Shown: piece by piece, positions 43,112 through 51,826 of the stretch | Layout of the letters: every line of letters begins with the position of its first letter | How positions within the stretch are numbered: the first letter of the stretch is position 1 | DNA from: Fusobacterium sp. | Lineage (GTDB): Bacteria > Fusobacteriota > Fusobacteriia > Fusobacteriales > Fusobacteriaceae | Length of the DNA: 64,000 nucleotides | Direction of reading: 5' to 3' | Assembly: GCF_032477075.1 (NCBI RefSeq) | Contig: NZ_JAWDXO010000001.1 | Location: forward strand, 1-64,000 | The notes under the pieces: model-generated | The model's input: the letters and a program-made list of their open reading frames with translations, nothing else | The model's database searches: none | Told to the model about the DNA's origin: nothing | Translations under genes and position numbers: made by a program

Positions 43112-43147
43112 CAGAAATTACTTAAAAATATTTTTAAAAATAAAAAC

Positions 43148-43177
43148 GACTGAATAAACAAATAAGCTTATTCAGTC
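43148..43177 (-). terminator. Terminator of the MATE gene
   Basis: GACTGAATAA (43148-43157) pairs with TTATTCAGTC (43168-43177); followed on the minus strand by GTTTTTA. Confidence 0.85.
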
Positions 43178-43225
43178 ATTAGTCTGCAGATTGAAAGTAG
43201 TAAAAAACTATTTTTCTATATTGAA

Positions 43226-44578
43226 TTATCTGCTTTTCAGCATAGTATTTTTTTTCCAACTTCCATATTTCATATAAATTATACACATTATTAAAGATAT
43301 AAATGTAGCTAAAGGAGCTCCAAAACCTATTTCATAAAGAGTTATTCCTTCTATTCTGCTTAGAACAAAAGAAACAGGAATTCTTATTAAAAATGTAGCT
43401 ATAAGGCTATGTATCATTGGAAATATAGGATGCCCACACCCACTAAAAAAGGAATTCATACAAAATATAAAGCAAACAAGTATACAATCTATACTATATG
43501 ATCTTAAATACATTGCAGCTGTATATATAACTTCTTTATCATTAGAGAAAAGAGATGTAATTTTTTCAGGAAAAATTTGTGAATATATATAAAAAGCAAT
43601 ACCTAAAATTAAAGAGCATCCTATTCCAGAATAAAGAGATTTCTGAGCTCTGTCCATTTTTCCAGCTCCCATATTTTGTGCAGTCATTACAGCTATGGCA
43701 GAAGCAAAAGCTGTTGGTGGAAGCATAGCAAATACAATAACTTTTTCAACCACTCCTACAGCAGCTGAAGCAGTAAGACCCATAGTATTTATGATAGTTG
43801 TAATAAGCAAAAAAGATATATTTATAAGTCCATCCTGTAATGCAATTGGAAGTCCAAGATGAAATATAATTTTAGCTTTTTTAGGAAATAACCAGATATA
43901 TTTTTTACCAAATTCAAAAGAGAATCCTTTTTTCCATAAAAATAAGACAGCAAGTAAAAAGCTGACCCCTTGTGCACCTATAGTGGCAATAGCAGCACCA
44001 GTAGCTCCCATTTTGAAAAAATCAACCAGTATAATATCAGCAGTTATATTTATAAAACAAGCAATAGTTATGAAATATAAAGGAGTTTTTGAATCACCCA
44101 TTCCTCTCAGAATACCACTTACAGCATTATAACCTATAATAAATGGAATACCACATGAACATATAAGGATATACTGCTGAGTATATATTATTGCTTCAGT
44201 AGGAGTATGCATTATCTTGGTAATATAATTAGTAGATAATATCATCAAAATAGTAAGAACTATAGAAATAATTTCAAAAATACATATAATAGTTCCAATA
44301 GTTTTTGCCATATCTTTTTCTCTTTTTGCTCCAAGATACTGTCCAATAAGGATAGTTCCTCCAGTTGTTATTCCTAAAATAACACCAGTGATTGTCTGCA
44401 TTACTTGGCTTCCAATAGCCACAGCAGATACAGCAGCAGAATTTGCATATTGTCCAACTACAAAAAGATCAGCAGCTCCATAAAATGCTTGGAGAAGACT
44501 TGCCAGAAGAAAAGGAAATGAGAACTTCATCAATCCTTTAAAAACACTTCCTTCAATTAGTAAATTTTTTTGTTTCAT
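43226..44578 (-). CDS. MATE-family multidrug/cation antiporter
   Basis: 450 residues, 12 helices, full length. Typical features: FSFPFLLASLLQAFYGAADLFVVGQ in helix 1-2, GGTILIGQYLGAK, and the second-half copy TTIINTMGLTASAAVGVVEKV. It exports cationic drugs or metabolites in exchange for sodium or protons. The gene has its own promoter, a leader with a strong terminator hairpin just upstream of the ribosome site (AGGAGG, 44595-44590) and a downstream terminator, so expression probably depends on terminator read-through. Confidence 0.92.
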   Translation of the reverse strand: MKQKNLLIEGSVFKGLMKFSFPFLLASLLQAFYGAADLFVVGQYANSAAVSAVAIGSQVMQTITGVILGITTGGTILIGQYLGAKREKDMAKTIGTIICIFEIISIVLTILMILSTNYITKIMHTPTEAIIYTQQYILICSCGIPFIIGYNAVSGILRGMGDSKTPLYFITIACFINITADIILVDFFKMGATGAAIATIGAQGVSFLLAVLFLWKKGFSFEFGKKYIWLFPKKAKIIFHLGLPIALQDGLINISFLLITTIINTMGLTASAAVGVVEKVIVFAMLPPTAFASAIAVMTAQNMGAGKMDRAQKSLYSGIGCSLILGIAFYIYSQIFPEKITSLFSNDKEVIYTAAMYLRSYSIDCILVCFIFCMNSFFSGCGHPIFPMIHSLIATFLIRIPVSFVLSRIEGITLYEIGFGAPLATFISLIMCIIYMKYGSWKKNTMLKSR

Positions 44579-44607
44579 AAATAAAAAATCCTCCTGTAAA
44601 TTAAAAA

Positions 44608-44653
44608 ATGCTGGATAAAACAGTTGGTTTCATCCAACCATCTTATCCAGCAT
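44608..44653 (-). terminator. Leader terminator (attenuator) upstream of the MATE gene
   Basis: On the minus strand ATGCTGGATAA pairs with the TTATCCAGCAT at its end, with an inner GTTGG/CCAAC stem, then TTTTTT (44608-44603). It lies between the promoter and the MATE ribosome site, so unless disrupted it should stop transcription before the gene. Confidence 0.75.
44630..44653 (-). CDS. Candidate seven-codon leader peptide (MLDKMVG)
   Basis: ATG CTG GAT AAG ATG GTT GGA TGA occupies the left arm of the attenuator hairpin. A GGAGGG (44675-44670) precedes it at a rather long 16-base distance. Ribosomes translating or stalling here would open the hairpin. Coding status is speculative. Confidence 0.35.
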   Translation of the reverse strand: MLDKMVG

Positions 44654-44687
44654 ATAAATTTTTTATATACCCTCCGATGAACAACTA

Positions 44688-44716
44688 AGTATACGATATT
44701 TTAAAAAAATTATCAA
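44688..44716 (-). promoter_or_regulatory. Promoter of the MATE transcript
   Basis: Minus strand TTGATA (44716-44711), 17-bp spacer, TATACT (44693-44688). Predicted start near 44681, giving a leader of about 100 bases. Confidence 0.75.
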
Positions 44717-44896
44717 GAAAAATCTATATGTGTGTGGAGGAAAATAAAAATATATTGTATCATTTTCAATAGTTAGACCTGAGTGAAAAATCATGATATA
44801 ATTACCTAGAAAAAAGAGTTTTAAAAAAGGTCAAAGAAGACAAATGATATAAAATATGCTATAATATAAAGTAAAATTTATTTAAGGGAAGGGATA

Positions 44897-45922
44897 ATGG
44901 TTTTATTAGATATTTTAGAAAAAGGTCAAGAAAAAAGAGCATCAGACATTCATCTTGTAAATGGAGAAAAAGTAATCTATAGAATAAATGGAGAACTGAT
45001 GAGAGATGAAAAAAATAAAGAAGTTTCAAAGAACTTTTTAATAGATTGTATAAAAGAGATATTAACAGAAAAACAAAAAGAAATATTTGAAAAAGTTAAG
45101 GAGATAGATATAGCTTTTGAAGACGTAAAAAAAAGAAGATATAGGATAAATTTATATAATGAAAAAGATTCACCAGCATTTTCCATAAGAGTTTTAACAA
45201 GAAAAGTACAGAGCTTTGAAAAGCTGAATCTTCCAGAAATATTGAAAAGTATGATAAAATATAAAAATGGACTGGTACTTGTGACAGGAGCTACAGGAAG
45301 TGGAAAGAGCACAACTTTGGCAGCTATGATAGAAGAAATAAACCAAAGAGAAGCTTTGAGTATAATAACTCTTGAAGATCCTATTGAATATATCTTTGAA
45401 AATAAAAAAAGTTTTATAAGACAAAGAGAAGTGGGAAGAGATACTTTATCTTTTGCAAATGCTTTAAAAAGTGTACTTAGGCAGGATCCAGATATAATAA
45501 TGGTAGGAGAATTAAGAGATACAGAGAGTATAGAAGCAGCTCTTATATCAGCTGAAACAGGACATCTTGTATTTGGAACTCTTCATACTAATGGAGCAGC
45601 AGAAACAATTAATCGTCTCATAGATATTTTTTCAGAAGAAAAACAGGAACAGATAAAAATACAGCTTAGTTCAGTATTAAGGGGTATTGTGAGTCAGCAA
45701 TTATTATTAGATAAAAAAGATGAAATTATTCCAGCTTTTGAAATACTTTTTGTGAATACTGCTGTATCTAACTATATAGCAACTGGAAAAATAAATCAGA
45801 TATCTACTGCTATGGAAACAGGACAAAAGTATGGAATGATATCTATGAAGGAATATCTTTCTAATATGTATAAAAGTGGAGTTATAAATAAAGAAGAATA
45901 TGACAGAAAAAGAGGTCAATAA
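44897..45922 (+). CDS. PilT/GspE-family secretion ATPase, PilT-like
   Basis: 341 residues, the length of PilT twitching ATPases. N-terminal PAS-like domain with RASDIHLVNGEKVIYRINGEL, Walker A GATGSGKST (131-139), Asp box (LEDPIEYIF), Walker B (PDIIMVGELRDTES), and His box (ETGHLVFGTLHT). AIRNRA-type PilT retraction motif is not seen clearly. The hexamer would retract or assemble type IV pili or drive DNA uptake; no pilin or assembly genes are next to it, but a ComEA-like gene follows three genes later. TATAAT at 44860-44865 is the likely -10. Confidence 0.87.
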   Translation: MVLLDILEKGQEKRASDIHLVNGEKVIYRINGELMRDEKNKEVSKNFLIDCIKEILTEKQKEIFEKVKEIDIAFEDVKKRRYRINLYNEKDSPAFSIRVLTRKVQSFEKLNLPEILKSMIKYKNGLVLVTGATGSGKSTTLAAMIEEINQREALSIITLEDPIEYIFENKKSFIRQREVGRDTLSFANALKSVLRQDPDIIMVGELRDTESIEAALISAETGHLVFGTLHTNGAAETINRLIDIFSEEKQEQIKIQLSSVLRGIVSQQLLLDKKDEIIPAFEILFVNTAVSNYIATGKINQISTAMETGQKYGMISMKEYLSNMYKSGVINKEEYDRKRGQ

Positions 45923-46524
45923 TGAATAAAGAAAAAGAAAGAATGCTGTTAGGAAAACTTTATCAAGGAAACACAGAAGAAATGATTGCTGAAAGAATAG
46001 AAGCAAAGAAAAAATGCTTTAAAATAAATTCTCTTTCTTTTGAAAAGTCTGATGAAATATTGAAAAACATAAAAGAACTTTTCAAAGAAGTAGGAGAGAA
46101 TGCTGTTGTTATGAGTCCTATTATATGTGATTATGGATATAATATTTCAATTGGAGATAATACCTTTATAAACCATGACTGCATATTTCTTGATATTGGT
46201 AAAATAAAAATAGGAAATAATGTGTTAATAGGTCCTAGAGTATCTTTTTTAGCAGTAAATCATCCTCTGTTTTCAACTGAAAGAGAAACAGGATATGAGT
46301 ATGGGACTCATATAACAATAGAAGATGGTGTATGGATAGGTGGAGCAGTTACAATAAATGATGGGGTAACTATTGGAAGAAATAGTGTAATTGGTTCAGG
46401 GAGTGTAGTTGTAAAAGACATTCCTGAAAATGTTATAGCAGCAGGAAATCCGTGCAGAGTATTAAGAGAGATTGAGGAAAAAGATAAGATGATGGAAAAA
46501 TTCAATTTGGAGGAAAAGTGTTAA
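45922..46524 (+). CDS. Maltose/galactoside O-acetyltransferase-like (LacA/Maa family)
   Basis: 200 residues, left-handed beta-helix hexapeptide-repeat protein. N-terminal KERMLLGKLYQGNTEEMIAER resembles the Mac domain of maltose acetyltransferases. Repeats run from about residue 70 to 185 (NISIGDNTFINHDCIFLD, IGNNVLIGPRVSFLAVNHPL with catalytic His in AVNHPL, then VWIGGAVTINDGVTIGRNSV). It acetylates sugars with acetyl-CoA as trimers. Start overlaps the PilT stop (TAATG), so the genes are coupled. Confidence 0.87.
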   Translation: MNKEKERMLLGKLYQGNTEEMIAERIEAKKKCFKINSLSFEKSDEILKNIKELFKEVGENAVVMSPIICDYGYNISIGDNTFINHDCIFLDIGKIKIGNNVLIGPRVSFLAVNHPLFSTERETGYEYGTHITIEDGVWIGGAVTINDGVTIGRNSVIGSGSVVVKDIPENVIAAGNPCRVLREIEEKDKMMEKFNLEEKC

Positions 46525-47921
46525 TTAATTCAGATTTTGAAATAAATACCAGAAGTATAGAAGAATTTGCAAGAGTGATGGTACCAGAAGCACTTGATAA
46601 AACTATGAATCTTTCTATAAAAGAAACTTTTGATACTATAGAAATAAATATGAACATAGATGGAAAAAAAGGAAATTTTTCATATGCAAATCAAGAAGAT
46701 AAAATAGATGAGCAGAAACAGACTATGGTAAAAATCCTTCTATTAAAAGTATATAACAAGGGATATTCTTGGGGTGGACTCATGGGAGTAAGACCTACAA
46801 AAGTATTGAGAAGGCTGTTATCTTTAGGATATTCATATGAGGAAGCAGAAGAGATGTTAAGAAATTTTTATATTGTAAGTGATGAAAAAATAGAGCTTCT
46901 TATGGATACTGTAAAGAAAGAAATGGAATTTTTGAATAGAAAATATATAAATTTATATGTGGGAATACCTTTTTGCCCAACTAAATGTAAATATTGTTCA
47001 TTTGCTTCTTATGAGATAAATGGAGGAGTAGGAAGATATTACAAAGAATTTGTTGAAACTTTATTAGAAGAGATAGAAATGGCTGGAAGATTTTTGAGAG
47101 ATGAAGGATATAAGATAGAATCTATCTATATAGGTGGAGGAACTCCAAGTACACTTACAGAAAGTGATTTAGAAAAAGTTTTAAGGAAAATAAATGAAAA
47201 TATAGATATGACTCATTTGAAAGAATTTACTTTTGAAGCTGGAAGGGAAGATTCCCTTACTGAAAAAAAATTAGAACTTGTAAAGAAATATGGTGTTGAT
47301 AGAATAAGTTTGAATCCTCAAACGTTTAATGAAGAAACCTTAAAAAAAGTAAATAGAAGGTTTAATAGAGAAAATTTTGATAAATATTTTAAAATTGCTA
47401 AAAATATGGGTTTTATAATAAATATGGATTTGATAATAGGGCTTCCAGATGAAACAACAGAAGATGTAGTTTATACTTTAGGTGAAATAGAAAAATATGA
47501 TATAGAAAATCTAACTATACATTCTCTGGCATTTAAAAGAGCATCTAAACTTTTTAAAGAGGATAAAAGTAGAAAAGAACTGAACAGAGATATAATAGAA
47601 AACAGAATAAAAGAGCTTACTAAGAAAAAACAGATGAAACCATATTACATGTATAGGCAGAAAAATATTATGGAATGGGGAGAAAATGTTGGTTATGCAA
47701 AAGAAGGAAAGGAATCTGTATTTAATATAGAGATGATAGAGGAAAATCAGTCAACTATGGGATTAGGAGGAGGAGCTATCACAAAAATAGTAATAGAAGA
47801 AACAGAGTTCAGAGATTATATTGAAAGAATAATTAATCCAAAAGATCCAGCATTATATATAAAAGAAATGAAAGAAAGAATGGAGAGTAAGTATAAATTA
47901 TTTAAAAAAGGAGAAATATAG
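46518..47921 (+). CDS. hemZ: HemZ-like coproporphyrinogen III dehydrogenase, radical SAM
   Basis: 467 residues. An N-terminal extension of about 145 residues, including WGGLMGVRPTKVLRRLLSLG, is characteristic of the HemZ group; the radical SAM core has C153-x3-C157-x2-C160 (GIPFCPTKCKYC), followed by YIGGGTPSTL and FEAGREDSLT. Substrate is coproporphyrinogen III or a related porphyrin if the enzyme is a true HemN/HemZ; several radical SAM relatives are not. GTG start at 46518 after GGAGGA overlaps the previous gene by seven bases. Confidence 0.85.
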   Translation: MLINSDFEINTRSIEEFARVMVPEALDKTMNLSIKETFDTIEINMNIDGKKGNFSYANQEDKIDEQKQTMVKILLLKVYNKGYSWGGLMGVRPTKVLRRLLSLGYSYEEAEEMLRNFYIVSDEKIELLMDTVKKEMEFLNRKYINLYVGIPFCPTKCKYCSFASYEINGGVGRYYKEFVETLLEEIEMAGRFLRDEGYKIESIYIGGGTPSTLTESDLEKVLRKINENIDMTHLKEFTFEAGREDSLTEKKLELVKKYGVDRISLNPQTFNEETLKKVNRRFNRENFDKYFKIAKNMGFIINMDLIIGLPDETTEDVVYTLGEIEKYDIENLTIHSLAFKRASKLFKEDKSRKELNRDIIENRIKELTKKKQMKPYYMYRQKNIMEWGENVGYAKEGKESVFNIEMIEENQSTMGLGGGAITKIVIEETEFRDYIERIINPKDPALYIKEMKERMESKYKLFKKGEI

Positions 47922-48446
47922 ATGAAAATCTGTAAAGGATTACTTATTGCTGCTATAGTTATAATTATCAGCAATTTTAGTTTTGGAGAAGAGGAAAGTT
48001 CAAAACCATTTAAATTAATAATGAGTGAAAATATGCTTGAAAAAACAGATAACCTTATGGATGTAAACATTGTTTCTAAAGAAGAAATGGTGTCACAGGG
48101 AATAGGAATAGGATATGTTAACAAGATTTTAAACTATAGAGAAAAAACAGGTGGTTTTGAAAAGTTAGAAGAGATGAAAAGGATAAAGGGGATTGGAGAA
48201 GCAACTTATGAAAAACTTTCTAAAAAATTTAAAATAGAGAGTGAAATTGAAAAAAAACCTCTCTATATAAATGAGGTTAATGATGAACTTTTAAAATATT
48301 TTGGTTTTGAGAAAAAAGAGATCAAAAAAATTAGAGAATATATTAATAAAAATAATAGAATAGATAATAATCTTCAATTAATGGAAATACTTTCAAAAAA
48401 AAGATATGAAAAATATAAAGAAATAATTAAATATGATAAATTTTAG
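47922..48446 (+). CDS. ComEA-like helix-hairpin-helix exported protein
   Basis: 174 residues. Signal peptide or anchor (LLIAAIVIIISNFSFGE), then a helix-hairpin-helix domain (VDVNIVSKEEMVSQGIGIGY and YREKTGGFEKLEEMKRIKGI, GEATYEKL) like the C-terminal DNA-binding domain of ComEA, followed by a degenerate second unit (INEVNDELLKYFGFEKKEI). It may bind incoming DNA in the periplasm for competence; the PilT-like gene upstream points the same way. First HhH differs from the usual INTA start, so the role is inferred. Confidence 0.72.
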   Translation: MKICKGLLIAAIVIIISNFSFGEEESSKPFKLIMSENMLEKTDNLMDVNIVSKEEMVSQGIGIGYVNKILNYREKTGGFEKLEEMKRIKGIGEATYEKLSKKFKIESEIEKKPLYINEVNDELLKYFGFEKKEIKKIREYINKNNRIDNNLQLMEILSKKRYEKYKEIIKYDKF

Positions 48447-48457
48447 AGGTGATATGA

Positions 48458-49351
48458 ATGGGTAAAATAATAAGAGGAATAAGTAAAAATGCTAGATTTT
48501 TTCTTGTAGATTCAACAGATATAGTGCAGGAAGCATTGGATATACATAAATGCAGTCCTACTGCAATAGATGCTTTTGGAAGACTTCTTACAGCAGGAGT
48601 AATGATGGGAAGTACCTTAAAAGGAAAAGACGTATTAACTTTAAGGACAGATACAGATGGTCTATTAAGTAATATGGTAGTTACAGCAGATTCTGATGGG
48701 GGAGTAAAAGGATATGTTTCTGATCCTTCAGCAGATGTAGCATTAAAGGATAATGGAAGATCTAATGTAGGGGCTTTAGTTGGAAAAGGAATGTTAAGAA
48801 TAATAAAAGATATGGGATTAAAAGAACCATATGTTGGAATGTCGCCAATAGATTCTGGAGAGATAGCTCAAGATTTAGCTTATTACTTTTTTAATTCTGA
48901 TCAAACACCAACTGTGATAGCATTAGGAGTAAATTTAAAAGATGAAAAAACTGTAGCTTGTGCTGGAGGATATATGATACAGCTTCTTCCTGGTGCTGAG
49001 GAGTGTTTTATAGGAGCCTTAGAGGAAAAAATACAAGCAATAAGACCTATGACTGAACTCATGATAGGAGGAATGGATCTTAAAAGAATATTAAAACTTT
49101 TATATGAAGATATGAGCAGTGAAAATAATGAAAAATTGATTGAAGAATATGAAATACTTGAAGAAAAAGAAGTAAGTTATAAATGTAATTGTGATAAGGA
49201 TAAATTCTACAGGGGCCTTATTACTCTTGGTAAAAAAGAATTAAATGAAATATTTGAGACACAGGAATTTTTGGAAACAGAATGTCACTTCTGTGGAAAA
49301 AAATATAAATTTACTAAGGAAGATTTTAAAGATATTTTAGAGGTGAAATAG
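48458..49351 (+). CDS. hslO: Redox-regulated chaperonin Hsp33
   Basis: 297 residues. Complete Hsp33: N-terminal core (FFLVDSTDIVQEALDIHKCS, GRLLTAGVMMGSTLKGKDVL) and a C-terminal redox switch with C243-x-C245 and C276-x2-C279, the standard CxC-x30-CxxC zinc site. Oxidation releases zinc and turns on holdase activity that protects unfolded proteins. Ribosome site AGAGGTGAT. In a compact run with comEA and tatD. Confidence 0.94.
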   Translation: MGKIIRGISKNARFFLVDSTDIVQEALDIHKCSPTAIDAFGRLLTAGVMMGSTLKGKDVLTLRTDTDGLLSNMVVTADSDGGVKGYVSDPSADVALKDNGRSNVGALVGKGMLRIIKDMGLKEPYVGMSPIDSGEIAQDLAYYFFNSDQTPTVIALGVNLKDEKTVACAGGYMIQLLPGAEECFIGALEEKIQAIRPMTELMIGGMDLKRILKLLYEDMSSENNEKLIEEYEILEEKEVSYKCNCDKDKFYRGLITLGKKELNEIFETQEFLETECHFCGKKYKFTKEDFKDILEVK

Positions 49352-50110
49352 ATGAAACTTATAGATTCTCATGCTCATATGGATTCAAATCAATTTGATT
49401 CAGATAGAGCAGAGGTATTTCAAAGAATAAAAGATAAAATGGATTTTATAGTTAATATAGGTTATGACATTGAAAGCAGTAAACAAGGTGTGAAATATAC
49501 TAAAGAATATGATTTCATATATGCTGCTGTAGGAATACATCCAGATGATATAGAAGGATATGATGATAAACTTGAACAGGAATTAGAAGAACTGGCAAAA
49601 AATGAAAAAGTATTAGCCATAGGTGAAATAGGATTGGACTATCACTGGATGACTCATCCAAAAGAGAAACAGCAGGAAATATTCAGAAGACAGATAAAAG
49701 TGGCAGAAAGAGTTGGAAAACCAGTAGTAATACATTCAAGAGATGCTATAGAGGATACTGTAAGAATATTAAAAGAATTTCCTTTGGTAAAAGGGATATT
49801 TCATTGCTATCCTGGATCAGTGGAAACGGCCTTTCAAGTAATGGATAACTATTATTTTGGGATAGGAGGAGTACTTACTTTTAAAAATGCAAAAAAACTG
49901 ATAGAAGTAGTGAAAAATATACCTCTGGAAAAATTAATTCTTGAAACAGACTGTCCATATATGGCTCCTGATCCTTTTAGAGGAAAGAGAAATGAACCTA
50001 TATATGTGGAATATGTAGCTAAAAAAATAGCAGAATTAAAAGAACTGTCATATGAAGAAGTTGCAGAAGCCACAAATCTAAATACAAGAAAAGCATATAA
50101 TATGATATAG
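49352..50110 (+). CDS. tatD: TatD-family metal-dependent hydrolase (DNase)
   Basis: 252 residues. TIM-barrel hydrolase with IDSHAHMDSNQFD (metal-binding His-x-His), GEIGLDYHW, VIHSRDA, FHCYPGS (YcfH type), and LETDCPY near residue 205. TatD-type enzymes are magnesium-dependent 3'-5' exonucleases linked to DNA repair. Start codon overlaps the end of the Hsp33 gene region by zero bases; same operon. Confidence 0.93.
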   Translation: MKLIDSHAHMDSNQFDSDRAEVFQRIKDKMDFIVNIGYDIESSKQGVKYTKEYDFIYAAVGIHPDDIEGYDDKLEQELEELAKNEKVLAIGEIGLDYHWMTHPKEKQQEIFRRQIKVAERVGKPVVIHSRDAIEDTVRILKEFPLVKGIFHCYPGSVETAFQVMDNYYFGIGGVLTFKNAKKLIEVVKNIPLEKLILETDCPYMAPDPFRGKRNEPIYVEYVAKKIAELKELSYEEVAEATNLNTRKAYNMI

Positions 50111-50124
50111 AAATGAGGGAAAAA

Positions 50125-50946
50125 ATGATAATTTGTCCTGTTTGTAAAAAAATTCTAATTAAAAAAGAAAAAATTTATAAGTGTGAAAATAACCATTGTT
50201 TTGATGAAGGGAAACAAGGATATTTAAATCTTCTTCTTTCAAATCAAAAACATAGCAAAACTCCAGGTGATGATAAAGAAATGGTACTTAGCAGAAAGGG
50301 ATTTTTGGAAAAAAATTACTATAAAATAATATCAGAAGCGGTTAATGATTTGATTTTGAGTAATAACTCATCTGGCAATATAGAAATATTAGATATAGGA
50401 TGTGGAGAAGGGTATTATACAGGAAGATTAGAAAAATTTCTTGATGAAAAAGGAATAAAGTTTAATATAACAGGTATAGATATTTCTAAAGAAGCAGTAG
50501 TGTGTGCTGCAAAAACATATAAAAGTATAAAGTGGATAGTAGCTAGTGCTACTAACATTCCTCTAGAAGATGAATCATTAGACTGCATAACTTGTATGTT
50601 TGCTAAGATAATACCAGAAGAAAAGATGAGAACACTAAAAAAAGGCGGAAAATTAATAATAGTTTCTACTGGAGAAAATCATTTACTAGAATTGAAAAAA
50701 GTTGTATATGAGCAGGTAAGAACAGAATTTTACTCTCCAATAGAAGATTTGAAAATATTTAAACATATAAAAACAGTGAATTGTACAGGAAAGTCTTTTA
50801 TAAAAGAAAATAAAAGTATAAAAAATCTTTTTGATATGACTCCATATAAATGGAGAAGTCCAAAAAAAGGTATAGACAGGTTGTTTGCATTACACAAGCT
50901 GGAAATAACTATTGATGTGAATATAGATATTTTTGAGAAAGAATAG
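50125..50946 (+). CDS. RlmA-type 23S rRNA guanine methyltransferase
   Basis: About 273 residues from ATG 50125, which has GAGGG at the right distance; ATG 50113 is an alternative. N-terminal zinc finger CPVC...CENNHCF, then KQGYLNLLL and the SAM-binding motif ILDIGCGEGYY, with a DMTPYKWRSP C-terminal segment typical of RlmA (G745/G748). It would methylate the tylosin/macrolide tunnel region of 23S rRNA. Confidence 0.85.
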   Translation: MIICPVCKKILIKKEKIYKCENNHCFDEGKQGYLNLLLSNQKHSKTPGDDKEMVLSRKGFLEKNYYKIISEAVNDLILSNNSSGNIEILDIGCGEGYYTGRLEKFLDEKGIKFNITGIDISKEAVVCAAKTYKSIKWIVASATNIPLEDESLDCITCMFAKIIPEEKMRTLKKGGKLIIVSTGENHLLELKKVVYEQVRTEFYSPIEDLKIFKHIKTVNCTGKSFIKENKSIKNLFDMTPYKWRSPKKGIDRLFALHKLEITIDVNIDIFEKE

Positions 50947-50965
50947 TCCTCAAGGAGAGCAAATT

Positions 50966-51334
50966 ATGATTCTAGGGATAGGAAATGATATTGTAGAAAT
51001 AGAAAGAATTGAAAAAGTTATATCTAATGAGAAATTTTTAAAGAGGGTATATACTAAAAAAGAGAAAGAAATCATAGAAAAAAAAGGTAATAAAGCAGCT
51101 AGTTATGCTGGAAGATTTTCAGCAAAAGAAGCAATATCTAAAGCATTGGGAACAGGAGTAAGAGATTTTAATCTGACTGATATAGAAATATTGAATGATG
51201 AACTAGGAAAGCCATATGTTGTATTAAAAAATCAATTAAAAGACAGAATGGTAAATGTGAGAATAGAAATTTCTATTTCTCATTCTAAGAAATATGCAAC
51301 AGCAGTAGCAGTTATGTTTAAAAAGGAGTGCTGA
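50966..51334 (+). CDS. acpS: Holo-[acyl-carrier-protein] synthase
   Basis: 122 residues from ATG 50966 after AAGGAGAG. Classic AcpS: MILGIGNDIVEIERIEK, then the FSAKEAISKALGTG motif with the metal-binding Glu and catalytic Lys, and a C-terminal ISISHSKKYATAVAV. It transfers phosphopantetheine from CoA to apo-ACP and so is essential for fatty-acid synthesis. A longer frame starting at 50933 lies inside the preceding gene and is rejected. Confidence 0.93.
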   Translation: MILGIGNDIVEIERIEKVISNEKFLKRVYTKKEKEIIEKKGNKAASYAGRFSAKEAISKALGTGVRDFNLTDIEILNDELGKPYVVLKNQLKDRMVNVRIEISISHSKKYATAVAVMFKKEC

Positions 51335-51336
51335 AG

Positions 51337-51801
51337 ATGGAAATAAATAAAGAATTTTATATTGAACTTGAAAAATTTATCAACGAGTTAAAGGATAAAA
51401 AAAATGATGTGAAAATTCTTAATTTTGTACTGGAAAAACTGGATATTATACCAATAGAAGTACAAAAATTTATAGCAGACAAAACAGGTCTGCTTGAAAT
51501 ATCAATAGAAAATACAATTAATTTTTATCCTAAATTTAGGAATAAAGTCAGTGGGAAAAAAATAAAAGAAGTTTCTATATGTGTAGGAATGACCTGTGGG
51601 CTATATGGAAAAGAATTTTATGAAGAGCTTGCTAAAATACTTGAGATAGATGAAGATGGAATATCAAAAGATGGGAATATGCTTTTAACAACAAAAAGAT
51701 GTTTTGGAAGGTGTAACAAAGGACCAAATATTTCCATTGATGGAGAAATATATAGTATGATGACTATGTCAGAATTAAAAATTAGACTGGGTTTAAAATA
51801 A
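51337..51801 (+). CDS. NuoE-like [2Fe-2S] thioredoxin-fold protein
   Basis: 154 residues from ATG 51337 (AAGGAG at 51323-51328). N-terminal helical bundle and a thioredoxin-like ferredoxin domain with four Cys: CVGMTC (x4) and CFGRC (x3), spaced as in NuoE/HydA-associated 24-kDa subunits. Such subunits pass electrons from NADH-linked flavoproteins. No NuoF-like or hydrogenase partner is next to it, so it is orphaned in this window and the partner is unknown. Confidence 0.78.
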   Translation: MEINKEFYIELEKFINELKDKKNDVKILNFVLEKLDIIPIEVQKFIADKTGLLEISIENTINFYPKFRNKVSGKKIKEVSICVGMTCGLYGKEFYEELAKILEIDEDGISKDGNMLLTTKRCFGRCNKGPNISIDGEIYSMMTMSELKIRLGLK

Positions 51802-51826
51802 TATAAACTTAATTAGGAGGAAGAAT

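Noticed and set aside
33528..43140. CRISPR array or intact insertion sequence in the gene-poor region
   Set aside because: Looked for regularly spaced repeats, transposase motifs and terminal inverted repeats; only scattered short hairpins and two diverged relic copies were found.
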